Positions 45,751-55,222 of a DNA stretch of 64,000 bases are shown here, in pieces. The position numbers and the translations under genes were made by a program. Under the pieces are notes generated by a model. That model did not search any database. It was not told the origin of the DNA and was given only the letters and a program-made list of their open reading frames with translations. This DNA comes from Iningainema tapete BLCC-T55 (lineage in GTDB: Bacteria; Cyanobacteriota; Cyanobacteriia; Cyanobacteriales; Nostocaceae). Location of the stretch: contig NZ_JACXAE010000134.1 of assembly GCF_014698965.1 (NCBI RefSeq), forward strand, positions 1 to 64,000, read 5' to 3'. Positions within the stretch are counted from its first letter, which is position 1. Each line of letters opens with the position of its first letter.

Positions 45751-46113
45751 GTGTTTGTCCTTAGCGGTTATGAGTACCTTCTAGGCTTCTTACTAATGTG
45801 TAGCCTAGTGCCAGCCCTAGCTCTATCAGCGTCCAAGCTTTTGCGACCCAGTGGTCGCAACCCAGAAAGGCGCACCACGTATGAATCCGGTATGGAACCT
45901 ATTGGCGGAGCCTGGATTCAGTTCAACATTCGCTACTACATGTTTGCCCTAGTCTTTGTCGTCTTTGATGTGGAGACGGTGTTTTTGTATCCTTGGGCAG
46001 TAGCTTTCCACAGTTTAGGACTATTGGCATTTATTGAAGCACTAATTTTTATCGCAATTCTTGTAGTTGCCCTAGTTTACGCATGGCGTAAAGGAGCTTT
46101 GGAATGGTCTTAG
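45751..46113 (+). CDS. ndhC: NDH-1 subunit NdhC
   Basis: The 120-aa, three-helix membrane subunit of the photosynthetic NDH-1 complex has the conserved [20 protein letters not shown] and [12 protein letters not shown] motifs. The start is GTG at 45751. It overlaps ndhK by 10 bases. TATAAT at 45691 may be the -10 of the operon. Confidence 0.96.
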   Translation: MFVLSGYEYLLGFLLMCSLVPALALSASKLLRPSGRNPERRTTYESGMEPIGGAWIQFNIRYYMFALVFVVFDVETVFLYPWAVAFHSLGLLAFIEALIFIAILVVALVYAWRKGALEWS

Positions 46114-46838
46114 ATACAAAGAGCGCGCAGCAAAAAGAGCGCATTCTCAACCCGATTGAGCGCCCTACAGTTACTCAAGATTTGTCAGAAAACGTCATCC
46201 TCACTACGGTTGATGACCTCTACAACTGGGCGCGGCTTTCTAGTCTGTGGCCTTTGCTGTTCGGTACTGCTTGCTGCTTTATTGAGTTTGCAGCTTTGAT
46301 TGGTTCTCGATTCGATTTTGACCGCTTTGGTTTGATTCCTCGTTCTAGTCCCCGCCAAGCTGACTTAATTATTACAGCTGGTACAATCACCATGAAGATG
46401 GGACCTCAGTTAGTACGTCTTTATGAACAAATGCCAGAACCCAAGTACGTGATCGCTATGGGTGCTTGCACGATTACCGGCGGGATGTTCAGTGTGGATT
46501 CTCCTACTGCTGTACGCGGAGTTGATAAACTGATACCAGTGGATGTGTACCTACCTGGTTGTCCTCCACGTCCAGAAGCAATTATTGACGCCATCATCAA
46601 GCTGCGTAAGAAAATTGCTAATGATTCGATGCAAGAGCGGGATGTGATTAAGCAAACCCACCGCTATTACAGCACGACTCACAATATGAAGCAAGTAGAG
46701 CAAATCTTGACAGGTAAGTATATGCAGTCAGAAACTCGCTCTACACCACCGAAGGAATTGGCGGAGGCGATCGGTATGCCAGTACCACCTGCTCTGTTGA
46801 CAGCACAAGCGCAGAAGGAGGAAGCTAACCGTGGCTGA
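46104..46838 (+). CDS. ndhK: NDH-1 subunit NdhK
   Basis: The 244-aa subunit carries the N2 [4Fe-4S] cluster: adjacent cysteines in [11 protein letters not shown], a third in GACTITGG and a fourth in [11 protein letters not shown]. It couples ferredoxin-driven electron transfer to the membrane arm. It is the middle gene of ndhCKJ; its stop overlaps ndhJ by 8 bases. Confidence 0.97.
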   Translation: MVLDTKSAQQKERILNPIERPTVTQDLSENVILTTVDDLYNWARLSSLWPLLFGTACCFIEFAALIGSRFDFDRFGLIPRSSPRQADLIITAGTITMKMGPQLVRLYEQMPEPKYVIAMGACTITGGMFSVDSPTAVRGVDKLIPVDVYLPGCPPRPEAIIDAIIKLRKKIANDSMQERDVIKQTHRYYSTTHNMKQVEQILTGKYMQSETRSTPPKELAEAIGMPVPPALLTAQAQKEEANRG

Positions 46839-47358
46839 AGAAGAATCGAAACCAGTACCTGCTGCTGAAAAATCTCCGGTTCAAGCAGGTAAAGTTTCTC
46901 AGTGGTTGACCGAAAATGGCTTTGCTCATGAGTTCTTAGCACCCGATCATCAAGGAGTAGAAATTCTGAAGGTAGAGCCGGATGTCTTGCTACCAATCTC
47001 TACTGCCCTGTATGCCTACGGGTTTAATTGTCTTCAGTGTCAAGCTGGTATTGACCTTGGACCAGGACAGGAGTTGGTGAGCATGTATCACTTGATTAAA
47101 CTCAGTGATAATCCTGAGCGTGCTGAGGAAGTACGTATCAAAGTATTCCTACCCAGGGAAAATCCCAGAGTACCTTCCGTGTACTGGATTTGGAAGGCAG
47201 CAGATTGGCAAGAGCGTGAATCCTTTGACATGTTCGGTATTATCTACGAAGGACACCCGAATTTGAAGCGGCTTCTTATGCCCGAAGATTGGGTTGGCTA
47301 TCCTTTGCGTAAGGATTACATCTCCCCCGATTTCTACGAGTTACAAGACGCTTATTAA
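46831..47358 (+). CDS. ndhJ: NDH-1 subunit NdhJ
   Basis: The 175-aa 30-kDa-type subunit of the peripheral arm has [20 protein letters not shown] and the C-terminal [19 protein letters not shown]. The start is GTG, and the N-terminus is extended as usual in cyanobacteria. It is the last gene of ndhCKJ. Confidence 0.97.
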   Translation: MAEEESKPVPAAEKSPVQAGKVSQWLTENGFAHEFLAPDHQGVEILKVEPDVLLPISTALYAYGFNCLQCQAGIDLGPGQELVSMYHLIKLSDNPERAEEVRIKVFLPRENPRVPSVYWIWKAADWQERESFDMFGIIYEGHPNLKRLLMPEDWVGYPLRKDYISPDFYELQDAY

Positions 47359-47811
47359 AGCTAATTTAGTGTATTAGGTACGAAGTTGCTAAGAGCGCTC
47401 TTAGCAACTTCGTACCTTTCTCGTTACCAGGCTCAGCCTGGTAATGCATTCTAGAAGGCAGAGCCTTCCTTCCTTAAATGTGAGGCAGAGCCTATTTGAA
47501 GGCATTCCCAGTCGGAGACTGGTAACGAGGGAGGCGAGGGAGGGGAAGGCGATCGCGCTTTGGGTGCAAATCATCCTCGTACTATCGTTATCCGTGAAAA
47601 TCTGGAAAAACTTCGTGCTGAAATGTTAGGGCGATTAGAGTCGTAATTAGAAGTAGCCAATATCTGCCGAAGTGCGATGTCTGGCGACAAGCTGCTTCCC
47701 TTCGGGACGCTGCGCGAACGCGTCTACGCACCGCTTTTTACTTACATCAGTATATTGACCATCAACATGTGTATAAATTATAATCATACCATGTTTGATT
47801 AAATTAAAAAC
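47359..47811. repeat. Repeat-rich spacer with 'CGTTCCCAG' copy and a coding relic
   Basis: GCTAAGAGCGCTCTTAGC (47390-47407) is a perfect palindrome that probably terminates ndhCKJ. The two-hairpin dispersed repeat runs from 47421 to about 47530. A relic reading GANHPRTIVIRENLEKLRAE to a TAA at 47646 (47563-47646) could be the end of a lost gene. A CTTCGGGACGCTGCGCGAACGC repeat lies at about 47700-47725. No intact gene is present. Confidence 0.6.
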
Positions 47812-48621
47812 GTGCGCACTGACAAAATATTCTATCGCTTATTTAAAAATTTTCCCAGCTTATTTTTTGCCATCATTGGGGATAAAACTGTCAATCCTGA
47901 CACCTACAAATTCCTCTCAGTTGAACTTAAGGAAACAGCCTTTCGCATTGATGGCGTGTTCATCCCAACCAATGAAACTACAGATCAACCAGTTTACTTT
48001 GTCGAAGTTCAGTTCCAACTAGACAAAACTTTTTATCGACGCTTCTTTGCAGAAATATATCTTTACCTGCGTCAAAATGAGTTAGTCAATCATTGGTATG
48101 CAGTTGTAATCTATCCCACACGGAATTTAGAATCAAACGACCAACAGCCATATCGGTTGCAGCTAGATAGTCCACAGGTGCAGCGCCTTTATTTAGATGA
48201 ATTAGGTACAGCAGAAGACTCGCTTCAACTAGCAGTTTTACAGTTGGTTGTAGAAAATGAAGAGACAGCAGTTGACCGTGGTAAAGAATTGATTTTGCAA
48301 GCCAGACAGCAACTGGCAGATGAAGCAACGAGAAAGAAAATTGTAGAATTGATAGAAACTATCCTTTTGTACAAGTTTACCCAGTTAAGTAGAGAGGAGT
48401 TAGCAGCGATGTTGGACATAGACGACGAGTTCAAGAATACAAGGATGTATCAGTCAATGATGCAGGATGCGAAGCAGGATGCAAAGCAGGATGCGAAGCA
48501 GGAAGTGAAGGAAGAAGCTGTACCTCGATTGTTGGCATTGGGATTGACTGTTGAACAAGTAGCACAGGCTCTAGATTTGACTGTGGAGCAAGTGCAGCAA
48601 GCAGCACAAAATAATAGCTAA
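47812..48621 (+). CDS. Rpn-family recombination-promoting nuclease (DUF2887)
   Basis: The 269-aa protein starts RTDKIFYRLFKNFPSLFFAI and carries the PD-(D/E)XK-type core (IDGVFIP ... PVYFVEVQFQLDKTFYRRFF) of the Rpn/PDDEXK family that is widely copied in cyanobacteria. The C-terminus has tandem DAKQ repeats (DAKQDAKQDAKQE) and a helix-turn-helix-like tail (LTVEQVAQALDLTVEQVQ). Start GTG 47812. The family cuts DNA and can promote recombination. Confidence 0.85.
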   Translation: MRTDKIFYRLFKNFPSLFFAIIGDKTVNPDTYKFLSVELKETAFRIDGVFIPTNETTDQPVYFVEVQFQLDKTFYRRFFAEIYLYLRQNELVNHWYAVVIYPTRNLESNDQQPYRLQLDSPQVQRLYLDELGTAEDSLQLAVLQLVVENEETAVDRGKELILQARQQLADEATRKKIVELIETILLYKFTQLSREELAAMLDIDDEFKNTRMYQSMMQDAKQDAKQDAKQEVKEEAVPRLLALGLTVEQVAQALDLTVEQVQQAAQNNS

Positions 48622-49001
48622 ATTTTGGTATTCCTATCATTAGAAAATCCCCCGGTGCTATCAATTCGGATTGCGAGCGAGGGGTGATTTTTTTTGAATA
48701 ACGCAAAGGAACTTGGAGAGCGTGCTATCGGGGTTTCTCGACAGTGCGGATGCCCGTCGCAAAGGCGCTAAAAGGTAAAGGGAGCGTTGCGATCGCTTAA
48801 AGGTGTTTCCTAGTTCTATTCGGGAACGAGAAATTACGAAAGAAAACTAATAAACTTAAATTGTTACTTTTGGGAAATTTGAGGGAAATCTATAAATATA
48901 GCCTTACAAGAGTTTACAATCACCCTTTATTGCTAGCTCAAGTTAACAATACTGTAAGTAAAGATATTGGAGGCAAAACTTTCTGAGTCAATAATTCTAA
49001 G
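48622..49001. other. Spacer without recognised genes
   Basis: These 380 bases hold CCCCGGTGCTATCAATTCGG-type unique sequence, one HIP1 site and an A+T-rich half before the GIY-YIG gene. Nothing specific was identified. Confidence 0.35.
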
Positions 49002-49811
49002 ATGTTATTAGAAAACATCAAACTTTCTGAACTGCCATCAGTTTATCTATTAGAAAAAGACAAGCTCCCTAATTCGGCAGCTATATATTTCGTATCTGAC
49101 AGTAAAGGTCAGATTCTTTATATCGGTAGAACAGTCAATTTGGTTGAGCGGTGGAGAGATCATCATAGATTTAATCAGTTAAAAAGATTTAATCGAAAAG
49201 ACCGTTTAAGTATTAGCTGGATGACTTGCAGCAATGATATAAATACTCTCTCAAATCTCGAAAATCAGTTGATAAATTTATACAAACCACCGCTGAACTG
49301 GTCAAAAGTAGTAACGCCAGTTAGAAAAATAACTCCAGCCGAGACAGCATTACAGCAGAGCCTTCAGCAGCTTGCCAAGTTAAACACCATGATATTTGGG
49401 TTTGACCCAATCGCAGACGAAGAACCGCCAACAATATACTTGGTGTACCCCGTATATGGCAAGCGCGGTTTATCGGGTAGTATACGGATGACATTAAAAA
49501 ATATCAATAAAAAGGCTAGCTCACTGAAGTGGAAAGAGTACCATACAGATCCTAAGTCTTCAGGTAAATTTGGTTATTGGGAGACTGAGTACAAAGGTAT
49601 AAGAATAGACTTAGCTCCAATTCAGGGCTTAGTTTATTTTATGCATGATTCGACTCGTCAAACTTTGGCTGGGGTAGAACTGATGGCTTTTAGCCGTCAG
49701 CAGCTAGAAACACTCTTAGAAAATACACCAGAGAAGGAGAACATTTCAGGTTTAGATGCATTAGAGGATGACCCTATTCCAATGGAGCTTATTAATAAAC
49801 ATAATCCTTAA
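49002..49811 (+). CDS. GIY-YIG nuclease-domain protein
   Basis: The 269-aa protein has an N-terminal GIY-YIG domain: AAIYFVSDSKGQILYIGRTVNLVERWRDH, with the tyrosines, arginine and histidine of the active site, and NLENQLINLYKPPLNW carrying the metal-binding glutamate. The remaining ~150 residues (SLKWKEYHTDPKSSGKFGYW) have no assigned domain. It may act on DNA ends or mobile DNA; no neighbour tells more. Confidence 0.85.
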   Translation: MLLENIKLSELPSVYLLEKDKLPNSAAIYFVSDSKGQILYIGRTVNLVERWRDHHRFNQLKRFNRKDRLSISWMTCSNDINTLSNLENQLINLYKPPLNWSKVVTPVRKITPAETALQQSLQQLAKLNTMIFGFDPIADEEPPTIYLVYPVYGKRGLSGSIRMTLKNINKKASSLKWKEYHTDPKSSGKFGYWETEYKGIRIDLAPIQGLVYFMHDSTRQTLAGVELMAFSRQQLETLLENTPEKENISGLDALEDDPIPMELINKHNP

Positions 49812-49868
49812 CGTGTAGACTGGAAATGGTAAATTTTATCACAATAATCGAAAATTAACATAACGCAA

Positions 49869-50558
49869 ATGGGACTAACCATTCATTATCAATTGAGTCT
49901 AAAGAATGCCAGTCTTGCCCAAGTCAGAGACAAAATTATCGCTTTACGTAATGTGGCACTTCAACTTCCCTGTGTCCGAATCAATGAACTGACTGAACTT
50001 CAAGGAGAGGCTTGTTATTTCGATCAAGAGAACCTTGACGATACCCATATTTTCCTGAAACTTCGTGCTTTAGATCTTATAGAAGTTGCCATTAAGGGCT
50101 TTTCTTCGACTAATCCTAAATACATTATTGGCTTTGCTATCCTTCCTGGTAAAGGTAGTGAAAGTGCTGCCTTTGGTTTAGCAACTCATACCGAAATCAC
50201 AGATGAAAATGATTGGATGTGGATGGGTTTTTGTAAAACTCAGTATGCTAGCAATCCTGAATATGGGGGTTTAGAAAATTTCCTCAAGTGTCATTTGATG
50301 ATTGTTAAGATGCTAGATGAAGCCCAAAAATTAGGTATTACTTGTGAAGTTACTGATGAAAGTGGCTACTGGGATAACAGAAATATAGAAGAGTTAGCAG
50401 GGGTTATTGACAAACACAATATGTTAATGGCTGCTTTTACTGGTAAAGTTACAGACGATTTGGAAAAATCGGGAATAAATTCCGTCCAAGCGCCAATTTT
50501 TGATTATCCTAATTTTGAATATTTAGAAGCTAAAGGTAATCAGGTACAGGATTTATAG
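49869..50558 (+). CDS. Hypothetical protein
   Basis: The 229-aa protein (MGLTIHYQLSLKNASLAQVR ... YIIGFAILPGKGSESAAFGL) is soluble and mixed alpha/beta with no signal peptide. Its clearest block is NDWMWMGFCKTQYASNPEYG. I do not recognise its family. It follows the GIY-YIG gene by 57 bases. Confidence 0.6.
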   Translation: MGLTIHYQLSLKNASLAQVRDKIIALRNVALQLPCVRINELTELQGEACYFDQENLDDTHIFLKLRALDLIEVAIKGFSSTNPKYIIGFAILPGKGSESAAFGLATHTEITDENDWMWMGFCKTQYASNPEYGGLENFLKCHLMIVKMLDEAQKLGITCEVTDESGYWDNRNIEELAGVIDKHNMLMAAFTGKVTDDLEKSGINSVQAPIFDYPNFEYLEAKGNQVQDL

Positions 50559-50607
50559 CTGTTTGATTATCCTGATAACAAATCTGGTTTTTATAACCTC
50601 ATCTCAT

Positions 50608-50659
50608 GTAGAGACGTTACATGTAACGTCTCTACATTTAGACGTTATATATAACGTCT
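50608..50659. repeat. Two perfect palindromes of the 'GTAGAGACG' family
   Basis: A 28-bp perfect palindrome (GTAGAGACGTTACA and its complement, 50608-50635) is followed after 4 bases by a 20-bp perfect palindrome AGACGTTATATATAACGTCT (50640-50659). They lie between convergent genes and may end both transcripts. Confidence 0.8.
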
Positions 50660-50670
50660 CTACATTAATC

Positions 50671-50913
50671 CTACATCTTACCGTTTTGCATTACTTGTTG
50701 AAGGTGGTGGCGAATTTCTTGTGCATGTTCGATATCAGCTTGCCGTAACTTTTGGAACAATTCTACACAAGGCTGAGAATTTGCTTGCTGTGCATCTTGA
50801 ATGTAAGTATCGTAAGCCTTGATTGCTTCAGCTTTGTTGTGCAAAACGGTAAGAAAGTCGTATTCTAAGTTGCTTACGGGGTTTTGAGTACCTTTTACTG
50901 CGCTTTGAGTCAT
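50671..50913 (-). CDS. Small helical protein, ferritin/rubrerythrin-like pattern
   Basis: The 80-aa protein has two long helices, NLEYDFLTVLHNKAEAIKAY and CVELFQKLRQADIEHAQEIR. Spaced Glu/Asp/His residues recall half a ferritin-like four-helix bundle, which would assemble as a dimer. It is common in cyanobacteria as an uncharacterised protein. It is single and on the reverse strand. Confidence 0.6.
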   Translation of the reverse strand: MTQSAVKGTQNPVSNLEYDFLTVLHNKAEAIKAYDTYIQDAQQANSQPCVELFQKLRQADIEHAQEIRHHLQQVMQNGKM

Positions 50914-51012
50914 TGAATTACCCTCCTGATTGTTCTATTTAACTTCTACTTGCCGGGAAAGAGGGGTTCATCTGTCTAAAAGCGTAGTCTGAAGTGACTT
51001 TTTTCTCTAGCT

Positions 51013-51066
51013 ATGAGAGGCGCAGCCTCTGGGAATGCATTCCCAGGTGGAACCAGGGAACGAGAG
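51013..51066. repeat. Dispersed palindromic repeat, 'CGTTCCCAG' family
   Basis: GAGAGGCGCAGCCTCT and CATTCCCAGGTGGAACCAGGG, followed by AACGAGAGG, are degraded copies of the family's two hairpins in reverse order. Confidence 0.65.
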
Positions 51067-51100
51067 GAGAGAGGAATGAGACATACCTATGTTGATGCAA

Positions 51101-51652
51101 TTAACTAATCTCTTCTAAGTGACATGAGTGCTGAAATTCACGCTCTAATTCTTCTTTTCTATCATCATTAGACATTGCAGGGCAAAAGCGAGTGTTTGCA
51201 CTCATGCAATCCATATGTGGCGTTTTGGCACAAACAACTAATAGTCCACCCAGAACAAATAATAAACCACAAATTGCTGCAGTTTGAACCCAAGAAATTT
51301 CTAGCGCTCCGTGAACAACTACTTCGCGCAAAACAGATACAATTGCTACCTCGACTGCTACCCCAACAGCAATGCTATGCTCTTGTAAATATACCATTAG
51401 TAATCGAAATAACTCGACCAAAATCAATATGAATAGTATTTTGGCGGTTACTTGTTTAAAATCTACAGGTAGCTCTAGGGTGGTAAACAATACCCATAGT
51501 TGTGCAACCATTATGGCAAATAAACCTAAACATAAGACAATCACAATTAAATCTTGGAAAGCCTCCATGTTGCGTACAACCCAGTGCCGATCAAGCCAGC
51601 GATTAGCAAACAAATATTGACCCTTGTGGCGCTTTTTCATGAGAATTTCCAT
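51101..51652 (-). CDS. psiE: PsiE-family phosphate-starvation-inducible membrane protein
   Basis: The 183-aa membrane protein has four hydrophobic helices in the PsiE pattern (FQDLIVIVLCLGLFAIMVAQ, ILFILILVELFRLLMVYL, VAVEVAIVSVLREVVVHG, and a fourth in the C-terminal half). A cytoplasmic Cys-containing tail follows. PsiE is induced by phosphate limitation in other bacteria; its role is unknown. An alternative start lies at the lysine-rich MKKRH, 12 bases downstream. Confidence 0.85.
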   Translation of the reverse strand: MEILMKKRHKGQYLFANRWLDRHWVVRNMEAFQDLIVIVLCLGLFAIMVAQLWVLFTTLELPVDFKQVTAKILFILILVELFRLLMVYLQEHSIAVGVAVEVAIVSVLREVVVHGALEISWVQTAAICGLLFVLGGLLVVCAKTPHMDCMSANTRFCPAMSNDDRKEELEREFQHSCHLEEIS

Positions 51653-51726
51653 TCCTATTGAGACAACTTCACACTACACCAGCCTATTCAGCAAATAATA
51701 TTATTGTCTCTTATTTACGCCTTTAC

Positions 51727-52725
51727 TTATCGTATTTGGTAATTCAAATTCGCTAATTGTTGTAATAGGTTTTGCGCTAGGCTTGCCCACTGAGGATTGC
51801 GCTGAGCATTGTATAAATCTCTAGCATATTGTAATACTTGTGCTGCTTCGTTATATTGTTTTAATTGTATAAAAACTAGTCCGGCTCCGTAGTAGGCGTT
51901 GGGGTAATTGGAGTTAGCTTCTGCTGATTTTCTAAAGGCTTCTAATGCATCTTTTAACTTACCTTGATTGAATAAAATTGAACCGAGATTGTAGTGAGCT
52001 TCGGGATATTTAGGATTAATTTTTATCGCAGCACGAAATGCATCTTTGGCTTTATCAAGTTTTTTTTGTTGCAGATAACATATGCCTAAATGATAGGCTG
52101 ATTCTGGTGCTTTTTTGCTATATTCCATCGCTTTTTTAAAAGAGGCGATCGCTCTTTCCCAATCTCGTTGTTGCTGTCGTAATATCCCCAAGTTATAGTG
52201 AGCAAATCCCAGTTTTGGCTCAAGTTCCACAGCTTTTTGTAAGTAATCATTTGCCTGCTGTAAATTATTCCCTTCTAACAACGCCCCACCCAAATTCGCA
52301 TAGGCTAGGGCAAACTTAGGATCGGCTTGTGTCGCTCGGTAAAATGCGTCTGCGGCTGGTTGTAATTGCCCTACTTGTCGCAGTGCCAGCCCTAGATTGT
52401 AATGTGCTGGTGCTAAAGAAGAATCTAATTCGGTGGCTTTGCGAAAGGCGGCTATACCTTGTTGTACTCTACCTGTACTAATTGCCTGTAACCCTTCGTT
52501 TAAAAAATCCTGTGCGCTTTTGCCTACGTATTGCGCCAGAATTACGGTAGAGACGTTCCGCCGGAACGTCTCTACAGGGACACCCCGCCGAAACGTCTTT
52601 ACAGGGGTGTTCTGTCGGAACGTCTGTACGGAAGCGAAGGAAGATGAAAATGGGGAGAGTATGGTGATACCTATCGCTAAAGCTAGCAGGAGACGGGGGT
52701 GGTATTGATTGAGTGATATTCGCAT
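51727..52725 (-). CDS. TPR-repeat secreted protein with repeat-derived insert
   Basis: ATG at 52725 begins a signal peptide (MRISLNQYHPRLLLALAIG ... FSSSFA). Then come about 28 residues encoded by three hairpin repeats, followed by about seven TPRs (AFYRATQADPKFALAYANLGG, AFRAAIKINPKYPEAHYNLGS and others). TPRs bind protein partners; this protein is periplasmic or lumenal. The upstream TTG (52785) would add 20 residues and is less likely. Partner unknown. Confidence 0.8.
   Translation of the reverse strand: MRISLNQYHPRLLLALAIGITILSPFSSSFASVQTFRQNTPVKTFRRGVPVETFRRNVSTVILAQYVGKSAQDFLNEGLQAISTGRVQQGIAAFRKATELDSSLAPAHYNLGLALRQVGQLQPAADAFYRATQADPKFALAYANLGGALLEGNNLQQANDYLQKAVELEPKLGFAHYNLGILRQQQRDWERAIASFKKAMEYSKKAPESAYHLGICYLQQKKLDKAKDAFRAAIKINPKYPEAHYNLGSILFNQGKLKDALEAFRKSAEANSNYPNAYYGAGLVFIQLKQYNEAAQVLQYARDLYNAQRNPQWASLAQNLLQQLANLNYQIR
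52547..52630. repeat. Three tandem hairpin repeats within the TPR gene
   Basis: The first copy is a perfect GTAGAGACGTTCC ... GGAACGTCTCTAC hairpin. Two degraded copies follow at 28-base intervals. On the reverse strand they encode TFRQNTP, TFRRGVP and TFRRNVS in frame, directly after the signal peptide. Confidence 0.8.
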
Positions 52726-53005
52726 TGATTCCAATAGAGAGCAAGATTGTTGAGTTACGTTTACTAGACAAAGATTTTGTGACAACTATGGCATATATTT
52801 ACAAAAGTTTAATTTCTTATATCAATCTTTGTAAGCAGTAATTTTTCTTAAACTAAATCTTACAACAAAATACGATTTTTAACTGCCGTAATCAAAGAGA
52901 GATAACCTCAACTTAAAGAGGAGATAATTTTGTGAATACCTAACTTTCATTCGCTCATAACTTAAAATAACGCGGCGGTGAAGAATAAGCCGCAAAGGAG
53001 GTTTT

Positions 53006-55048
53006 ATGCACGAAAAAGTGGAATCGGGTACGCGAAATATCGCAATTGTCGGTCCCTATTTAAGTGGGAAAACCACATTACTAGAAAGTTTACTATTCGT
53101 TACAGGAGCAATTCACCGCAAAGGCAGCGTTAAAGATGGCAACACAGTAGGAGATAGTGCTGTTGAATCACGCGACCGCCACATGAGTGTAGAAATCAGC
53201 GCTGCTAGCACTGAGTATAACGACATTCACTTCACATTTATTGACTGTCCTGGTTCGGTGGAATTTGCCCAAGAAACTTACAACGCGCTCATCGGAGTAG
53301 ATGCGGCAATTGTAGTCACAGAACCCATAACAGATAGAGTTCTCACCCTCGCCCCTCTATTTAAATTCCTTGACGACTGGGAAATTCCCCACCTCGTCTT
53401 TGTCAACAAAATGGATCGGGCAAACATTAACGTCTTAGACACCCTACACGCCCTCAAAGCCGTCTCCAGCCGTCCCTTGGTAGCACATCAATATCCCATC
53501 ATGCAAGGGGAACAGCTAATTGGCTTTATCGATTTAGTCAGCGAACAAGCATACAAATATCACAAAGGTGCGGCTGCAGATCCCATTCCCTTCCCAGAGA
53601 ACCTTAAAGAAGAAGAACATATTGCCCGAGCAGAAATGCTCGAAACTTTAGCAGACTTTGACGATCATTTACTTGAAGAACTTTTAGAAGACATCGAACC
53701 ACCCCAAGAGGAAATCCTCAAAGATTTAAAATTAGAACTAGGGGCAGATTTAGTCGTACCAGTTTTCTTTGGTGTTGCTGAACAAGATTATGGTGTACGC
53801 CCTCTACTCGAAGCAATTGTCAAAGAAGCCCCAGAATCTGAAACTACAGCACAACGTCGTTTAAGTACAAAGAGCGATACCTCTGTAGCGCAAGTGCTAA
53901 AAACTTACTACACCCCTCAAGGAGGCAAACTTTCCTTGGTGAGAGTTTGGCAGGGCAAGTTAACCGAAGGTATTGTCCTCAATGGTGTTCGCGCTGGAGG
54001 AATTTATCGCTTAATGGGGCAACAACAGCAACAGCTGCAAGTAGCTTGTGCAGGTGAAATAGTTGCTTTAAGCCGTTTGGAAGGTATCAAGACAGGAGAT
54101 ACACTTTCCATTCAGCAGGTACAAGCATTACCCAAACCCGAACGGTTAGTACCCGTTTATGCCTTAGCAATTACTCCGGAAAAGCGCAACGATGAAGTTA
54201 AGCTAAGTGGTGCGATTACCAAACTATTAGAAGAAGACTGTTCTCTGGCTTGGGAACAACATGGCGATACTCACGAAGTTATCCTCTGGGGACAAGGGGA
54301 AATTCATCTCCAAGTTGCCCTCGATCGCCTGCGTCGGAAATATAATTTACCGATGACTACGCATTTACCACAAGTACCTTACAAAGAAACTATTCGTAAA
54401 GGCGCAGCATCAATTCACGGGCGCTACAAACACCAAAGTGGTGGACATGGACAGTTTGGCGATGTTTACCTCGACATCACACCTTTAGCACGAGGTGAAG
54501 GATTTAACTTCAAAGAAACTATTGTTGGTGGTGTAGTTCCCAGACAGTACATTCCTGGGGTAGAAATGGGTGTGCGAGAGTTTCTTACTCATGGTCCCTT
54601 GGGTTTTCCAGTAGTGGATGTGGCGGTAACTCTGACAAATGGTTCCTACCACAGCGTAGATAGTTCCGAACAAGCATTTAAACAAGCTGCCCGCTTGGCG
54701 ATGCAAACAGGAATTTCTAAGTGTGAACCTACTCTTCTAGAACCGATTGTCCGTTTAGAAGTGACTACTCCGAGTGAATTTACTTCTAAGGTGCTGCAAC
54801 TGGTAAGTGGTAGACGTGGACAAATTTTGGGTTATGAAGGAATTGGCAACTGGCAAGGTTGGGATAATGTCATAGCCTACTTGCCCCAAGCAGAAATGCA
54901 CAACTTTATTGTGGAATTGCGATCGCTTACCCTTGGCGTCGGTTCTTTCCACTGGGAATACGACCATCTCCAAGAAGTACCAGACAAAGTTGCCTCTAGC
55001 ATCCGTGCTTCCTGCAATGGTAATGGTGGTAACGGCAACCATAAGTGA
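53006..55048 (+). CDS. Elongation factor G-like GTPase (EF-G paralogue)
   Basis: The 680-aa protein has the full five-domain EF-G plan: G1 GPYLSGKTTLLE, G3 DCPGSVEFAQE, G4 VNKMDRAN, domain II, and a domain IV segment GRYKHQSGGHGQFGDVYLDI. It differs from canonical FusA by the shorter N-terminus and altered loops, and belongs to the second, EF-G-like cyanobacterial group. Whether it translocates, recycles or only regulates is not known. AGGAGGTTTT gives a perfect ribosome-binding site before ATG 53006. Confidence 0.9.
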   Translation: MHEKVESGTRNIAIVGPYLSGKTTLLESLLFVTGAIHRKGSVKDGNTVGDSAVESRDRHMSVEISAASTEYNDIHFTFIDCPGSVEFAQETYNALIGVDAAIVVTEPITDRVLTLAPLFKFLDDWEIPHLVFVNKMDRANINVLDTLHALKAVSSRPLVAHQYPIMQGEQLIGFIDLVSEQAYKYHKGAAADPIPFPENLKEEEHIARAEMLETLADFDDHLLEELLEDIEPPQEEILKDLKLELGADLVVPVFFGVAEQDYGVRPLLEAIVKEAPESETTAQRRLSTKSDTSVAQVLKTYYTPQGGKLSLVRVWQGKLTEGIVLNGVRAGGIYRLMGQQQQQLQVACAGEIVALSRLEGIKTGDTLSIQQVQALPKPERLVPVYALAITPEKRNDEVKLSGAITKLLEEDCSLAWEQHGDTHEVILWGQGEIHLQVALDRLRRKYNLPMTTHLPQVPYKETIRKGAASIHGRYKHQSGGHGQFGDVYLDITPLARGEGFNFKETIVGGVVPRQYIPGVEMGVREFLTHGPLGFPVVDVAVTLTNGSYHSVDSSEQAFKQAARLAMQTGISKCEPTLLEPIVRLEVTTPSEFTSKVLQLVSGRRGQILGYEGIGNWQGWDNVIAYLPQAEMHNFIVELRSLTLGVGSFHWEYDHLQEVPDKVASSIRASCNGNGGNGNHK

Positions 55049-55082
55049 CATCCTCCCCCGCTAAATCTTCCGATCTAGTTCC

Positions 55083-55135
55083 TCTGGTTCCCAGGCTCTG
55101 CCTGGGAACCAGTTCTTTGAGGCTCTGCCTCGTCT
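55083..55135. repeat. Dispersed palindromic repeat, 'CGTTCCCAG' family
   Basis: GGTTCCCAGGCTCTGCCTGG, then GAGGCTCTGCCTC, form the two hairpins. It lies between the EF-G-like gene and the Uma2 gene. Confidence 0.7.
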
Positions 55136-55222
55136 TCATAGAATGCAACCTTGTATTTTAAAAGATACGATAGTTCATATTGGCTTCTTTTGAGCTACAA
55201 ACTTGATATTTTAGAGGTTAAA

